A DNA stretch of 44,237 nt from positions 1 to 44,237 of the forward strand of contig JASBYY010000022.1 in NCBI GenBank assembly GCA_029983675.1. The letters run 5' to 3'. Both the position numbers and the translations under genes were made by a program. The stretch's first letter is position 1, and every line of letters starts with the position of its first letter. This DNA comes from Bacteroidales bacterium (lineage in GTDB: Bacteria > Bacteroidota > Bacteroidia > Bacteroidales > F082). Below the pieces are notes generated by a model. The model was not told the DNA's origin. It was given only the letters and a program-made list of their open reading frames with translations, and did no database searches. Positions 16,097-24,878 of the stretch are shown here, piece after piece.

Positions 16097-17652
16097 TCAT
16101 CGTGTCACCCCAAAATCATCATCGAATAAGAAAGCGATCTTTTGGTGTCGTTTCATCAGCATGACTTTGCTTATTGTCTGCTTGTTTTGTGGCAGGCAGA
16201 TTTGTAAAGTCACGACCGTTTTGGCCAATTCGAGCACCTTGTCCACGCTGATGTCCACAGCCTCACGCCTTAATACGCGCTCCAGCTCCTTGTAGACCTT
16301 AAGTGCGACGAAGCGTATGCACACATCGCTTCAATGCGGCTTTTCGTAAAATGGAACATAGGCCGAATCTCTATCTTGGACTTTGATATGCGAAATGCTT
16401 TTCCCACGTGCCACAGGTTGTGGTAAGCCGCATAGATGTCGGCCACGGGCAAGTCGGCGTTGGTGAGATACCCTTTAAGCCCATCCCACCGGGCGTCCTT
16501 TTCAAGAAGGCCGTATTTGATTGTCACTTTGACATCGCCTTCCATGGCGAGGAATCTGTTGTATCCGCGCTTGTTGATGTTGCCTTTGGAGAGCCTTCCT
16601 GTCCTGTATGCCTTCTCCAGACGGCGTATGCCTTTCTCCCTGTTGTACTCGTCCTTGCGCGCCCTGCCGTCGCTATAGTTGACAAGGAGCCTGAGGCCGT
16701 CTCCCTTGCCGTATTCGGCCATGTGCCCGTCCTGCTTGGGCAGGGACAGGATCCATTCCCTTACCCGCCTGGATTCCGTCTTTATCTTGGCGCCTATTAT
16801 GTATTTGTAGCCCAGCGCCTCCAGGTCGGATACGTTGGCATTGCTCATCAGTCCGGAATCAGCCACGACGATGAAGTCGTCCAGCTTGTATTTGTCGACG
16901 AACTCCCTTATCACGGGAAGCATGGTGTGTCCTTCGTACTTGTTGCCCTCGTGGATGCAATAGGCCAGCGGATATCCGTCGGTGCTGACCAGCAGCCCGA
17001 GTATTACCTGAGAGTTGCGGTGGCGGCCCTCCTTTGAAAAGCCCGTCTTGCGGAGGTCGTCCTCCCTGTCCGCCTCAAAGTAAAGGGTGGTCACATCGTA
17101 GAACAGCACCCCGATGCCTCCTCCCGGTATCATTCGGGTGTGCCTGACGCTGATGTCCTGAACCAACTCGTGCTGATGGTCGCTCAGCTTGTCGAGATAG
17201 CGGTATATCCTGGACAGGTTCAGATCCTCATCGAAATGATTTTTCAGATACTCCACCGTGGCGGCCTTGCTTGCCGGGTAGGAAAGGTGGGCCTTCACCA
17301 GACGGCGGAAAACGGCATCATCTATCTTGTTGAAACCGATGCTGTCGAACGCGCGGTCCAGAAGCAGATCCGCCCCGTTTAGAAAGATGTTGCTGACATT
17401 GGACAATACACGCTCCGCCTCCCGGCATTCACGCTCGCAGGCCTGGCCCTTCTCTCCAAACAGGTGAAGACGCGGATGCCGCCGTGCCTTCTCTTGGTCA
17501 ATCCACTCCATGCCTTCGGCAAGCAACGGAGCCAGATCGTCGCTGCTTGCCGCGATGCCTAGGGTCCGCAGCTCGCGCATCCTGCCATTCACTTTTTCTA
17601 CGGCTATAACGCCGACATTCCCGGACGGATATTTCTTCTTGCGTAAAAACAT
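16097..17652 (-). pseudogene. IS1634 family transposase, frameshifted
   Basis: The frame starts MFLRKKKYPSGNVGVI at 17652. DDE features are YDVTTLYFEAD (first Asp), VVADSGLMSNANV (second Asp) and the segment LWHVGKAFRISKSKIEIRPM. Family members normally have Glu where this copy has Gly in HVGKAF; one base (GAA to GGA) explains the change. Near 16322 the frame shifts: after RIEA the protein runs into an unrelated tail ending at 16270. The expected C-terminus (CIRFVALKVYKELERVL) continues in another frame to a stop at 16097-16099. One lost base in GAAGC(G)ATGTG accounts for it. Confidence 0.85.
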
Positions 17653-17664
17653 GTTTCTTGACCC

Positions 17665-17774
17665 GAGGGTGACCAAAAAGGGTAAATTTTGGACTTTTTA
17701 ATTTTGTAACTTATTGATAATCAATATCATTTTCTTTACAAAAATTGCCACAAAAGGACTTTTTGGTCACCCTC
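17665..17774. repeat. 16-base inverted pair upstream of the transposase start
   Basis: GAGGGTGACCAAAAAG at 17665-17680 is repeated in perfect inverse at 17759-17774. The first copy lies 12 bases before the transposase start and the pair encloses 78 AT-rich bases, so it could be a control hairpin or the trace of an older end. Confidence 0.7.
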
Positions 17775-17870
17775 AAAGATATAATATAAACAATTAATTA
17801 TTAGGCAAATAGAAAATCAAAACTTTTGGAGCGACGAAGTCAGGAAAAAGACGTTGACGAGCTGAAAACC

Positions 17871-17903
17871 AAAACAAAAAAGGCAGCCCCGAAAGACTAC
17901 CTT
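17871..17903 (-). terminator. Leftward intrinsic terminator
   Basis: On the minus strand AAGGTAGTC and GGCTGCCTT form a 9-pair stem (two G-T wobbles) around a six-base loop. Seven bases at 17873-17879 then read mostly T. It is either the end of the DUF3825/hutU transcript or of a short transcript starting near 17995. Confidence 0.7.
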
Positions 17904-17995
17904 ATAATCACGTTTTAATCTGTTGTCACAAGAAGCCTTGTGACGAAAAAAAACATATAATCAGAGAAAAATATTTTTCTATTTATTGATTAAAT
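17871..17995 (-). ncRNA. Possible short non-coding transcript
   Basis: A minus-strand -7 box TATCTTTG (18002-18009, followed by GCAG) is 100 bases before the terminator at 17871-17903. No open frame of note lies between. The interval contains a second perfect hairpin, GTCACAAG/CTTGTGAC (17925-17944). A transcript of about 125 bases with two hairpins is thus possible. The -33 element is weak (TTC at the right distance), and the box may be fortuitous. Alternatively this is just the trailer of the DUF3825 gene ending at 18050. Confidence 0.25.
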
Positions 17996-18049
17996 CTGCT
18001 GCAAAGATACAACTTATTTCTGACATAACGAATAATTTGCGGAAATATT

Positions 18050-18793
18050 TCATATTTTCAACCACTCATCATCTGGTTTCGCTATCAAACGCGCATTATT
18101 GATTGCCATATCAAGGGTCAGACATGTGGACGCTCTATATACATTATTTCCTCTTTCCACTACTAGCGCCAAATCAGCCTTTGACCTTGAACTTAAGCAC
18201 AAGGGTAACAAAAGCTGAATCTTTTGATCATAATATTGAGGTATGGCGGTCTTGTAATTTCTCCTCACTCTTTTCTTTGCATCCTCAATGGTTCCATCTA
18301 ACAACACACTTAATTGTGCTCTGTCAATTGACTGAAGTTGCAACGGAAACCTTGCGATATTGTCATCAATAATATGGTCAAGGTTAATGCGAAGATCAAG
18401 ACGCGTGTCATAAATCAAATCTATAGGATCTTGAAAATAATTCGCTACATCAGGCAACTTCGAGAATTTCATCAAATCTCTATCACTTGACTTTCTCCAA
18501 CCAATAAAAAACCATGGGATCGAGCCAGCATGTCTATTTCGCTGAAAAAAAGCATAAATTTCTTCTTGCTTCTCAGTAACCAATCCAGTGTTGAAAACAG
18601 CATACTGATTTTGTTCTACTACTTTATTTTCCTCTTTTAATTTCTTAAAAGTGTGTTTTACATAATTCACCAAAATAGGATTATTCCCTGTAGGAATTTT
18701 CTTGTAATCCCAATTCTCATCCATGATAATGGATTTCAGGTCTTTGATTCTTTCGGGGAAATCAGAAAACCATGCATATTCAAATAATTCCAT
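18050..18793 (-). CDS. DUF3825 domain protein
   Basis: A 247-residue protein. The N-terminal MELFEYAWFSDFPERIKDLK, then NPILVNYVKHTFKKLKEENK, YAVFNTGLVTEKQEEIYAFF and IPWFFIGWRKSSDRDLMKF, are the conserved blocks of DUF3825. That family is found in scattered bacteria, often in accessory or defence-like contexts, with no established activity. The C-terminus (KADLALVVERGNNVYRASTCLTLDMAINNARLI) completes the domain, so it looks full length. It lies 25 bases downstream of hutU on the same strand but is clearly more AT-rich than its neighbours. This suggests later insertion behind hutU and possible transcription from the hutU promoter. Confidence 0.8.
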   Translation of the reverse strand: MELFEYAWFSDFPERIKDLKSIIMDENWDYKKIPTGNNPILVNYVKHTFKKLKEENKVVEQNQYAVFNTGLVTEKQEEIYAFFQRNRHAGSIPWFFIGWRKSSDRDLMKFSKLPDVANYFQDPIDLIYDTRLDLRINLDHIIDDNIARFPLQLQSIDRAQLSVLLDGTIEDAKKRVRRNYKTAIPQYYDQKIQLLLPLCLSSRSKADLALVVERGNNVYRASTCLTLDMAINNARLIAKPDDEWLKI

Positions 18794-18818
18794 TGGTATA
18801 AAGCTTTATTTTAAACAC

Positions 18819-20819
18819 TTAGAACAAGCCTTCAAGCACGTTGTCCTCAACAAGGTTGGGCAGAGTGACTTTCAGGCGTGGCTCAGCTTGCATGGCACGT
18901 TTGATGGCGAAAGTAGCACCTTCGTTACGTGCCCAGTTGCGACGGGCGATACCGTTGTTCACATCCCAATGTAACATGCTGTGCAGTCGGCGGTTGGCAT
19001 CGTCGGAACCATCGAGAACCATACCGAATCCTCCATTGATAACTTCGCCCCAGCCTACGCCACCTCCGTTGTGTATGCTGACCCAAGTCGCACCACGGAA
19101 GCCGTCGCCAATGACATTCTGTATGGCCATATCGGCTGTAAAGCACGATCCGTCGTAAATATTGGAAGTCTCACGGAAAGGTGAGTCGGTGCCCGACACA
19201 TCGTGGTGGTCGCGTCCCAGCACCACAGGAGCACTCAGCCGACCATCGGCAATGGCACGGTTGAACTCGGCGGCAATCTTAGTACGTCCTTCGCAGTCGG
19301 CATACAAGATACGGGCTTGCGAACCCACCACCAAGTGGTTGGCCTGTGCACCGCGAATCCACTGAATATTGTCGTGCATCTGCTGGCGAATCTCTTCTGG
19401 AGCGGTCTTGGCCATATCTTCCAACACGTGGCAAGCGATGTCGTCGGTGACGGCAAGGTCTTCGGGCTTACCCGAAGTGCATACCCATCGGAACGGTCCG
19501 AAACCGTAGTCGAAATACATGGGTCCCATAATATCCTGAACATAAGAAGGATAGCGGAAGCCACCTTTGTCGTTCAGGATGTCAGCTCCGGCACGACTGC
19601 TTTGCAGCAAGAATGCGTTGCCGTAGTCGAAGAAATACATACCCCTGGCTGTCAACTTATTGACGGCAGCCACATGGCGGCGCAGCGAGGTCTGCACCTT
19701 ATCCTTGAATTGTTCCGGGTCATTCGCCATCATGGCCTTTGACTCTTCAAAAGTCAAGCCGACAGGATAGTAACCGCCCGCCCAAGGATTATGCAGCGAG
19801 GTCTGGTCGGAACCGAGATCGACATGGATATTGTGTTCGGCAGCATACTCCCACAAATCGACGACATTGCCCTGATAGGCGTATGAACGCGCCTCTTTCT
19901 TTTCAACCGATGCCAAGACATGCTTGAACAGGTCGTCCAAGTTGTCGTGCACTTCGTCCACCCAGCCTTGGTTGTAGCGTTTTTGTGTAGCGCTGGGATT
20001 GATTTCTGCGGTAATACTCACCACTCCGGCAATATTTCCTGCCTTGGGCTGTGCTCCCGACATGCCGCCGAGACCTGCTGTGATAAAGAGCTTGCCAGCC
20101 GATCCACCGCCTTGTTTGCGCGAAGCATTGAGCACCGTAATGGTTGTGCCATGTACAATGCCTTGGGGTCCTATATACATGTAGGAGCCGGCCGTCATTT
20201 GTCCGTATTGTGTGACACCCAGCGCATTGTAGCGTTCCCAGTCATCGGGTTTCGAGTAATTGGGAATCATCATGCCGTTGGTAACCACCACACGTGGTGC
20301 ATCCTTGTGCGACGGGAACAATCCCATCGGGTGTCCCGAATACATAACCAAGGTCTGTTCTTCGGTCATGTTGGCCAGGTATTGCATCACCATGCGGTAT
20401 TGCGCCCAATTTTGGAAAATCGCGCCGTTTCCACCATAAGTAATCAGTTCATGGGGATGCTGTGCCACGGCATGATCCAGATTGTTCTGAATCATCAGCA
20501 TGATGGCAGCCGCCTGACGACAACGGGCAGGATATTCCTCGATAGGACGGGCATATATCTTGTAAGAAGGACGGAAACGGTACATGTAGATACGACCGTA
20601 TTTTTCGAGTTCTTCGGCAAACTCAGCGGCAAGTGTCGCATGAAACTTGGCGGGAAAATAACGAAGCGCATTGCGCACGGCAAGTTTCTTTTCCTCTTTC
20701 GACAAAATGTCCTTGCGCTTAGGCGCATGGTTGACACTCTTGTCATATTCCTTCACTTCGGGCAGTTCGTCGGGGATGCCTGCCAAAATCTCTTTCTGAA
20801 AATCGTTCAATTCTGTCAT
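18819..20819 (-). CDS. hutU: Urocanate hydratase
   Basis: A 666-residue protein with start MTELNDFQKEILAGIP. It converts urocanate to imidazolonepropionate in histidine degradation, with tightly bound NAD+, in the cytosol. Visible signatures are ELITYGGNGAIFQNW, MYSGHPMGLFPSH, GTTITVLNASRKQGGGSAGK, the dinucleotide-binding GLGGMSGAQPKAG, and the active-site region GPFRWVCTSGKPEDL. The length is that of the longer Bacteroidota type rather than the ~555-residue proteobacterial form. Other hut genes (hutH, hutI, ftcD), which usually accompany it, are not in the window. A decayed second 3' end lies at 10214-10384. Confidence 0.95.
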   Translation of the reverse strand: MTELNDFQKEILAGIPDELPEVKEYDKSVNHAPKRKDILSKEEKKLAVRNALRYFPAKFHATLAAEFAEELEKYGRIYMYRFRPSYKIYARPIEEYPARCRQAAAIMLMIQNNLDHAVAQHPHELITYGGNGAIFQNWAQYRMVMQYLANMTEEQTLVMYSGHPMGLFPSHKDAPRVVVTNGMMIPNYSKPDDWERYNALGVTQYGQMTAGSYMYIGPQGIVHGTTITVLNASRKQGGGSAGKLFITAGLGGMSGAQPKAGNIAGVVSITAEINPSATQKRYNQGWVDEVHDNLDDLFKHVLASVEKKEARSYAYQGNVVDLWEYAAEHNIHVDLGSDQTSLHNPWAGGYYPVGLTFEESKAMMANDPEQFKDKVQTSLRRHVAAVNKLTARGMYFFDYGNAFLLQSSRAGADILNDKGGFRYPSYVQDIMGPMYFDYGFGPFRWVCTSGKPEDLAVTDDIACHVLEDMAKTAPEEIRQQMHDNIQWIRGAQANHLVVGSQARILYADCEGRTKIAAEFNRAIADGRLSAPVVLGRDHHDVSGTDSPFRETSNIYDGSCFTADMAIQNVIGDGFRGATWVSIHNGGGVGWGEVINGGFGMVLDGSDDANRRLHSMLHWDVNNGIARRNWARNEGATFAIKRAMQAEPRLKVTLPNLVEDNVLEGLF

Positions 20820-21087
20820 TATGATTGCGTGTTTGAATATATTCTTCAATTGAAATCTGGATGCCGGTTCGTACTATAACGCCATCGCTATGTGTGACGA
20901 TCTCGCCTCATTCCGTCTTCACCACTACAAATCGCATCACCGATCCTCGTCCTGTCACTACAAGCAACAAGGTTTTTCCGAAACGCAAAAATACTACTTT
21001 TTTGAGAATTTGTCTCCAATCCCTGACAATGAAACGCAAAATGCGACGTTATTTGAAAGGATGTCGAAAGGCAAACCGAAATTTTAC

Positions 21088-21095
21088 TATTTTTG
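21088..21095 (+). promoter_or_regulatory. -7 box for the type IX-sorted protein gene
   Basis: TATTTTTG lies 22 bases before ATG 21118. The frame is open much further upstream, but those starts precede the box and lack a signal peptide, so 21118 is preferred. Confidence 0.55.
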
Positions 21096-21117
21096 CCAAT
21101 CATATATTGAAGACCCA

Positions 21118-22326
21118 ATGTGTATTAAACCATTTGCAACCATATCTAAAGTCTTGTTTTTGCTCACGGCCGCTCTGCTGACGGCTTCTCATCTGCAAGC
21201 CCAATCGCCTTGCGAGATCAGTTGCAATGCCACCCTGCCCGTGTGCAGCGAATCGGCAGTCGTCCTCAGTGTCCCGAATGACTACCAGCGCACGTATCTT
21301 TGGAGCACCGGCGAAACGAAAAACAGCATCACGGTACGCCCCTATGCCACCACTAATTACTCTGTAAAGGTGATGGATCTCAGCGGAAACGAGATTTGCC
21401 ATTCCGAACCATTCACTGTCGAGGTAAAGCCGCGTTTCAACATCGACTTCAACCAGATCCAGCTGACCTGCAGCAACAACACTGCCGAAAACGGTCAGAC
21501 GGCACAAGTGCTCGCACAAGCCTCCGGTTCGATAGAACCATATACCTACGCTTGGCAAATCAGTCCGCTCCATATTGCACCCAACAACCCTGCCCTTGCC
21601 ATCGGTTTGAAAGCCTACGCGCCCTACGGCGTCAAGGTGACCGACGGACGTGGCTGCGTGCAGTACGACACCGTATATCCCAGAGGCTATATCAATGCAA
21701 AAGTCAAAATAATAGCGGATCCATCCGACACAGTCTATCGACAGAACCCGCATGTCACCTATTCTTTCGAAAACAAATCGATATTAGGCAGTGTGCCGAA
21801 CGACAGCATTGTGGAAATCAGCAACTTCTACTGGATTCTTGAGCCATCGCTCAACCTCACCTCAACACAGGAAAAACCCTCCTTTACCTATATTGACGAA
21901 GGCGACTATACCGTACAACTGAAAGTGTTCAATGCGCAAGGCTGCGACACAACCTACACCAAGAATATCAAAGTGATGCCCGTCAAATTGAAAATCCCGA
22001 ATGTGTTTACGCCCAACGGCGACGGTATCAACGACACTTTCATCATCAGCCTTGACGGAGGCAGTGACGATCCTGGAAATAGCGGAACAAGGGGGGGCAA
22101 GCATGAATACGACCGCTACAAACCGCTGAACACCTATTATCAATCCTCGGACTTGGTCATTTTCAACCGCTGGGGGCGCATTGTCTATCAGTCGAACAAC
22201 TACCAGAACGACTGGGACGGCGGCAATCTGCCCGACGCCACTTATTTCTATGTGCTGAAATGCCATGGCCAGCAAGCCGACGCCACATACCGAGGTTCTG
22301 TAGCCATCGTGGGAAGCGGAAGATAA
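21118..22326 (+). CDS. Secreted PKD-type protein with type IX secretion C-terminal sorting domain
   Basis: A 402-residue protein starting MCIKPFATISKVLFLLTAAL, with signal cleavage after LQAQ. Ig/PKD-like segments follow: SVPNDYQRTYLWSTGETKNS (near 40-60) and a PKD-like repeat at about 215-290 with SFTYIDEGDYTVQLKVFNAQ. The last ~95 residues are the gliding-motility-associated (type B) sorting domain: NVFTPNGDGINDTFIIS, LVIFNRWGRIVYQSNNYQND and DGGNLPDATYFYVLK. Such proteins cross the outer membrane through the type IX system, so the host should encode PorSS. It is probably a surface or secreted structural protein. Confidence 0.9.
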   Translation: MCIKPFATISKVLFLLTAALLTASHLQAQSPCEISCNATLPVCSESAVVLSVPNDYQRTYLWSTGETKNSITVRPYATTNYSVKVMDLSGNEICHSEPFTVEVKPRFNIDFNQIQLTCSNNTAENGQTAQVLAQASGSIEPYTYAWQISPLHIAPNNPALAIGLKAYAPYGVKVTDGRGCVQYDTVYPRGYINAKVKIIADPSDTVYRQNPHVTYSFENKSILGSVPNDSIVEISNFYWILEPSLNLTSTQEKPSFTYIDEGDYTVQLKVFNAQGCDTTYTKNIKVMPVKLKIPNVFTPNGDGINDTFIISLDGGSDDPGNSGTRGGKHEYDRYKPLNTYYQSSDLVIFNRWGRIVYQSNNYQNDWDGGNLPDATYFYVLKCHGQQADATYRGSVAIVGSGR

Positions 22327-22354
22327 TAAACTGATAATCAACAAACAAATCATA

Positions 22355-22807
22355 ATGAAACACATTTTATCAATTGCCATTCTGCTAACAATGGTCATAA
22401 CTGCTTGCAACAGCGGAAACGGAAAACAACTCTCCACCGAATTGATTTCCAACCCGAAGTCGGCAGAAAAAACCGGCGGGAAATCCGCTGAAATCACTTT
22501 CGACAAGACGGAGCATGATTTCGGCAAGCTGCTGCAAGGCGAAGTGGTCTCCTATACTTTTCATTTCACCAATACGGGCAATGCGCCTCTGCTGATCAGC
22601 AACGTAAACTCCACTTGCGGATGCACCGTCGGTGAATATTCTAAAGAGCCTATCACCCCGGGCAAAAAAGGCACCATAAAAGCCACTTACAACAGCAAGG
22701 GCCATCACGACTTCCAAACCCGATCACTTACTGTGACCACCAACACAAACCCGTCAAGCACAGTGCTACGCATGAAAGCCAATGTGCTGACGGCTGACAA
22801 ATATTAA
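22355..22807 (+). CDS. DUF1573 lipoprotein
   Basis: A 150-residue lipoprotein: MKHILSIAILLTMVITAC has a lipobox with Cys near residue 18. The DUF1573 domain (about 45-145) shows FDKTEHDFGKLLQGEVVSYTF, FTNTGNAPLLISNVNSTCGC and VGEYSKEPITPGKKG. It is an Ig-like, probably periplasmic or surface, domain abundant in Bacteroidota with no enzymatic role assigned. It lies 28 bases after the type IX-sorted protein gene and 45 before yajC, on the same strand, so it probably sits in the same operon. Confidence 0.9.
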   Translation: MKHILSIAILLTMVITACNSGNGKQLSTELISNPKSAEKTGGKSAEITFDKTEHDFGKLLQGEVVSYTFHFTNTGNAPLLISNVNSTCGCTVGEYSKEPITPGKKGTIKATYNSKGHHDFQTRSLTVTTNTNPSSTVLRMKANVLTADKY

Positions 22808-22852
22808 AAAACAAGCATCTAACAATCTATTTATTAACCAACAATTTAGAAA

Positions 22853-23170
22853 ATGAATCTATTAACTATCTTATTACAAGCTGCTCCAAACACTGGCAAG
22901 TCAAGTTGGATGAACATCGTCTTCATTCTCCTCCTCGTGGTTATTTTCTGGCTGTTTTTCATCCGTCCGCAATCAAAACGCGCCAAAGAACAGGCCAAGT
23001 TCCGTAACGAGCTGAAGAAAGGCGACAAGGTTGTCACTATAGGCGGCTTCCACGGTCGCATTGTCGAAGTGAAAGAAACCACTGTCATGCTTTCGATTGC
23101 CCCCGACATGACCGTCGAAATCGAGAAGTCGGCACTCGTGCAAAACAGCTCACAAGTAGGACAAAACTAA
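22853..23170 (+). CDS. yajC: Preprotein translocase subunit YajC
   Basis: A 105-residue protein with one transmembrane helix (WMNIVFILLLVVIFWLFFI, near 19-37). The signature RPQSKRAKEQAKFRNELKKG follows, then a small KOW-like domain (VVTIGGFHGRIVEVKETTVM). It is part of the SecDF-YajC accessory complex of the Sec translocon in the inner membrane. Placement before ybbR and coaE is the usual order in Bacteroidales. Confidence 0.96.
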   Translation: MNLLTILLQAAPNTGKSSWMNIVFILLLVVIFWLFFIRPQSKRAKEQAKFRNELKKGDKVVTIGGFHGRIVEVKETTVMLSIAPDMTVEIEKSALVQNSSQVGQN

Positions 23171-23243
23171 CAAGCTCGCATGGCCTCTCCTGCTTTCCCC
23201 GTCAAACGGAATAAGCGGGAGAGGTTTTAACGTATGCAGTGAT

Positions 23244-24245
23244 ATGGGAAATTCGGAAGACTTTGCTTTGTCAACCCGGCAAAATGAAGATCTGAAAGAG
23301 AGAAAGACCTTGTTCAAATGGATCAAGGGCAACCTCACTTTCTTTATCTTTTTGCTTATTTCCGCCACCTTGTGGCTGATGGTGAAGTTGTCGAAGGAAT
23401 ACTCCACCCAAACGGTCTTTGCCCTCCGCTACGTCAATATTCCTGTGGAGAAGTGCATTTCCACCCCCGAACAAACCGTCAACCTGTCGTTTACCACCAA
23501 TGGGTTCCGCACACTTCGGCACAACCTGATCCGCCCCCAAAACCGTATCGTTGACATCCGGCTCGACAAAGTGCCTTATCTTTCCGTTTCGGGAACTACT
23601 TTTTCCATCAGCAGTCAGTATGTGGCGGCGGAAATCGCAGATTTGCTCAATATCAATCCCGGCGACATTGTGATGAACGATGCTGTGATTTATTTCGGCA
23701 TGGAGAATCAGCAGTCGAAAGTAGTCCAAGTGAAAGTGCCCATCGACATCAAGACACAACGACAGTACAAAGTTTACGGACAACCTGTTGTCACGCCTTC
23801 AGCCATTACCGTTTTTGGTCCTGAAAAAATCATCGACACCATTACGAAGATTTACACATCGCCCATCTCGAAAACTGCCGCAAACAGCCCCATTAACGAA
23901 GCCGTGGCGCTGGAGCTTGCCGATGGACAAATCCGGTCCAACATCACCGAAGTGGCTGTCAACATCGACATCGAGAAATACACCGAAGCCGATTTCAAAG
24001 TCACGGTGACCCCGCCCGACAGCATTCCCATGCGTTTCTTTCCCGAAACCATCGAAGTGAAATGTCTCGTCGCCATCAAGGATTATCCCAACATCAAACC
24101 AGAGTCATTCAAAGTTGAAGTGGACCGTTCAACAAAAGGTGATTCCATCCAGCCGTTGCTCAATGTCGTACTGACAAAGATTCCCCCACACGTAAAGGTC
24201 GTGAATATCGCTCCGAAAAATGTGGAATACCTTATTGTCAAATGA
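23244..24245 (+). CDS. YbbR-domain (CdaR-like) membrane protein
   Basis: A 333-residue protein with a cytoplasmic N-terminus, a single transmembrane helix near residues 34-50 (LTFFIFLLISATLWLMV), and extracytoplasmic YbbR-like repeats (for example VNLSFTTNGFRTL and YKVYGQPVVTPSAITVFGPE). In Firmicutes the homologue CdaR binds the diadenylate cyclase CdaA. In Bacteroidota the role is less clear. The gene's stop overlaps the coaE start (ATGA at 24242-24245), indicating coupled translation. Confidence 0.88.
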   Translation: MGNSEDFALSTRQNEDLKERKTLFKWIKGNLTFFIFLLISATLWLMVKLSKEYSTQTVFALRYVNIPVEKCISTPEQTVNLSFTTNGFRTLRHNLIRPQNRIVDIRLDKVPYLSVSGTTFSISSQYVAAEIADLLNINPGDIVMNDAVIYFGMENQQSKVVQVKVPIDIKTQRQYKVYGQPVVTPSAITVFGPEKIIDTITKIYTSPISKTAANSPINEAVALELADGQIRSNITEVAVNIDIEKYTEADFKVTVTPPDSIPMRFFPETIEVKCLVAIKDYPNIKPESFKVEVDRSTKGDSIQPLLNVVLTKIPPHVKVVNIAPKNVEYLIVK

Positions 24246-24835
24246 AAAGAATCGCCATCACCGGCAATATTGGCAGTGGAAAGACATGGGTATGCGCTTT
24301 GTTTGAACGCTTGGGTGTACCTGTGTTTTACTCCGACACGGAAACAAAGAAACTTTACGCGCTTCCTGAAATAAAACCAATTATCACACAACGACTTGGC
24401 GATTCCTGCTATGACGAACAAGGACAATTGAACCGTGCTTTTCTGGCCCAGCTCATCTTTCATAACGATGCGGATCGTCGTTTCGTGGAGCAAACGCTTT
24501 ATCCCAAACTAACAGAATGGTTTTCAGAGTGGTGCAAGAAGCAAAATGCGCCCTACGTCCTTTTTGAATCGGCTCTCATCTTTGAAAAAAAATTAGAAGG
24601 ATTGTTCGATGCTGTCATCATGGTGTCGGCCTCCGATTCCACTCGCATCCGCCGTGTGACACAACGCGACCATTGTGACGAAACCGTTGTCCGCGACCGC
24701 ATGAAGCGTCAATGGGCGGAAAAGCTAAAAATCGACCGTTCGCAATACCTCATTCTGCACGACAGCGATGACGACGATGACGAACTGATGCGGCAAATCC
24801 TGCATATCGATGCCTGCATCAAAGACGAGATTTGA
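24242..24835 (+). CDS. coaE: Dephospho-CoA kinase
   Basis: A 197-residue kinase for the last step of coenzyme A synthesis (dephospho-CoA plus ATP to CoA). The P-loop GNIGSGKTWVC (residues 8-18), the substrate-binding FYSDTETKKLY and LFESALIFE, and the lid region IRRVTQRDHCDE are present. The C-terminus has an unusual run of acidic residues (HDSDDDDDEL). The gene overlaps ybbR by four bases and ends convergent to a glycosyltransferase gene. Confidence 0.95.
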   Translation: MKRIAITGNIGSGKTWVCALFERLGVPVFYSDTETKKLYALPEIKPIITQRLGDSCYDEQGQLNRAFLAQLIFHNDADRRFVEQTLYPKLTEWFSEWCKKQNAPYVLFESALIFEKKLEGLFDAVIMVSASDSTRIRRVTQRDHCDETVVRDRMKRQWAEKLKIDRSQYLILHDSDDDDDELMRQILHIDACIKDEI

Positions 24836-24878
24836 GCCACGCCCTCCTTTGGTTTAGCACAAACGCCACCTGCCCTGA

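Larger units (their letters stand above)
16081..17850 (-). mobile_element. IS1634-type insertion sequence, inactive
   Basis: The element is about 1770 bases, bounded by a perfect 18-base inverted repeat: CTTTTTCCTGACTTCGTC at 16081-16098 and its inverse at 17833-17850. The transposase stop codon overlaps the left repeat. The repeats stop matching immediately outside and a few bases inside. No target-site duplication is seen (ACACCA left, ACGTTG right). Size and transposase type fit the IS1634 family. The transposase carries a frameshift and probably lacks its catalytic Glu. Another 16-base inverted pair lies upstream of the transposase start (17665-17680 and 17759-17774). Confidence 0.75.

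Noticed and set aside
16408..17037. A 209-codon open frame antisense to the transposase.
   Set aside because: It is a shadow of the transposase coding pattern, with no family features.
16074..17856. Target-site duplication of the insertion sequence.
   Set aside because: Bases outside the 18-base repeats (ACACCA and ACGTTG) do not match, so none is claimed.
19920..20879. A 319-codon open frame antisense to hutU.
   Set aside because: It mirrors the high-GC third positions of hutU and has no independent signals; such antisense frames occur over most strong genes here.
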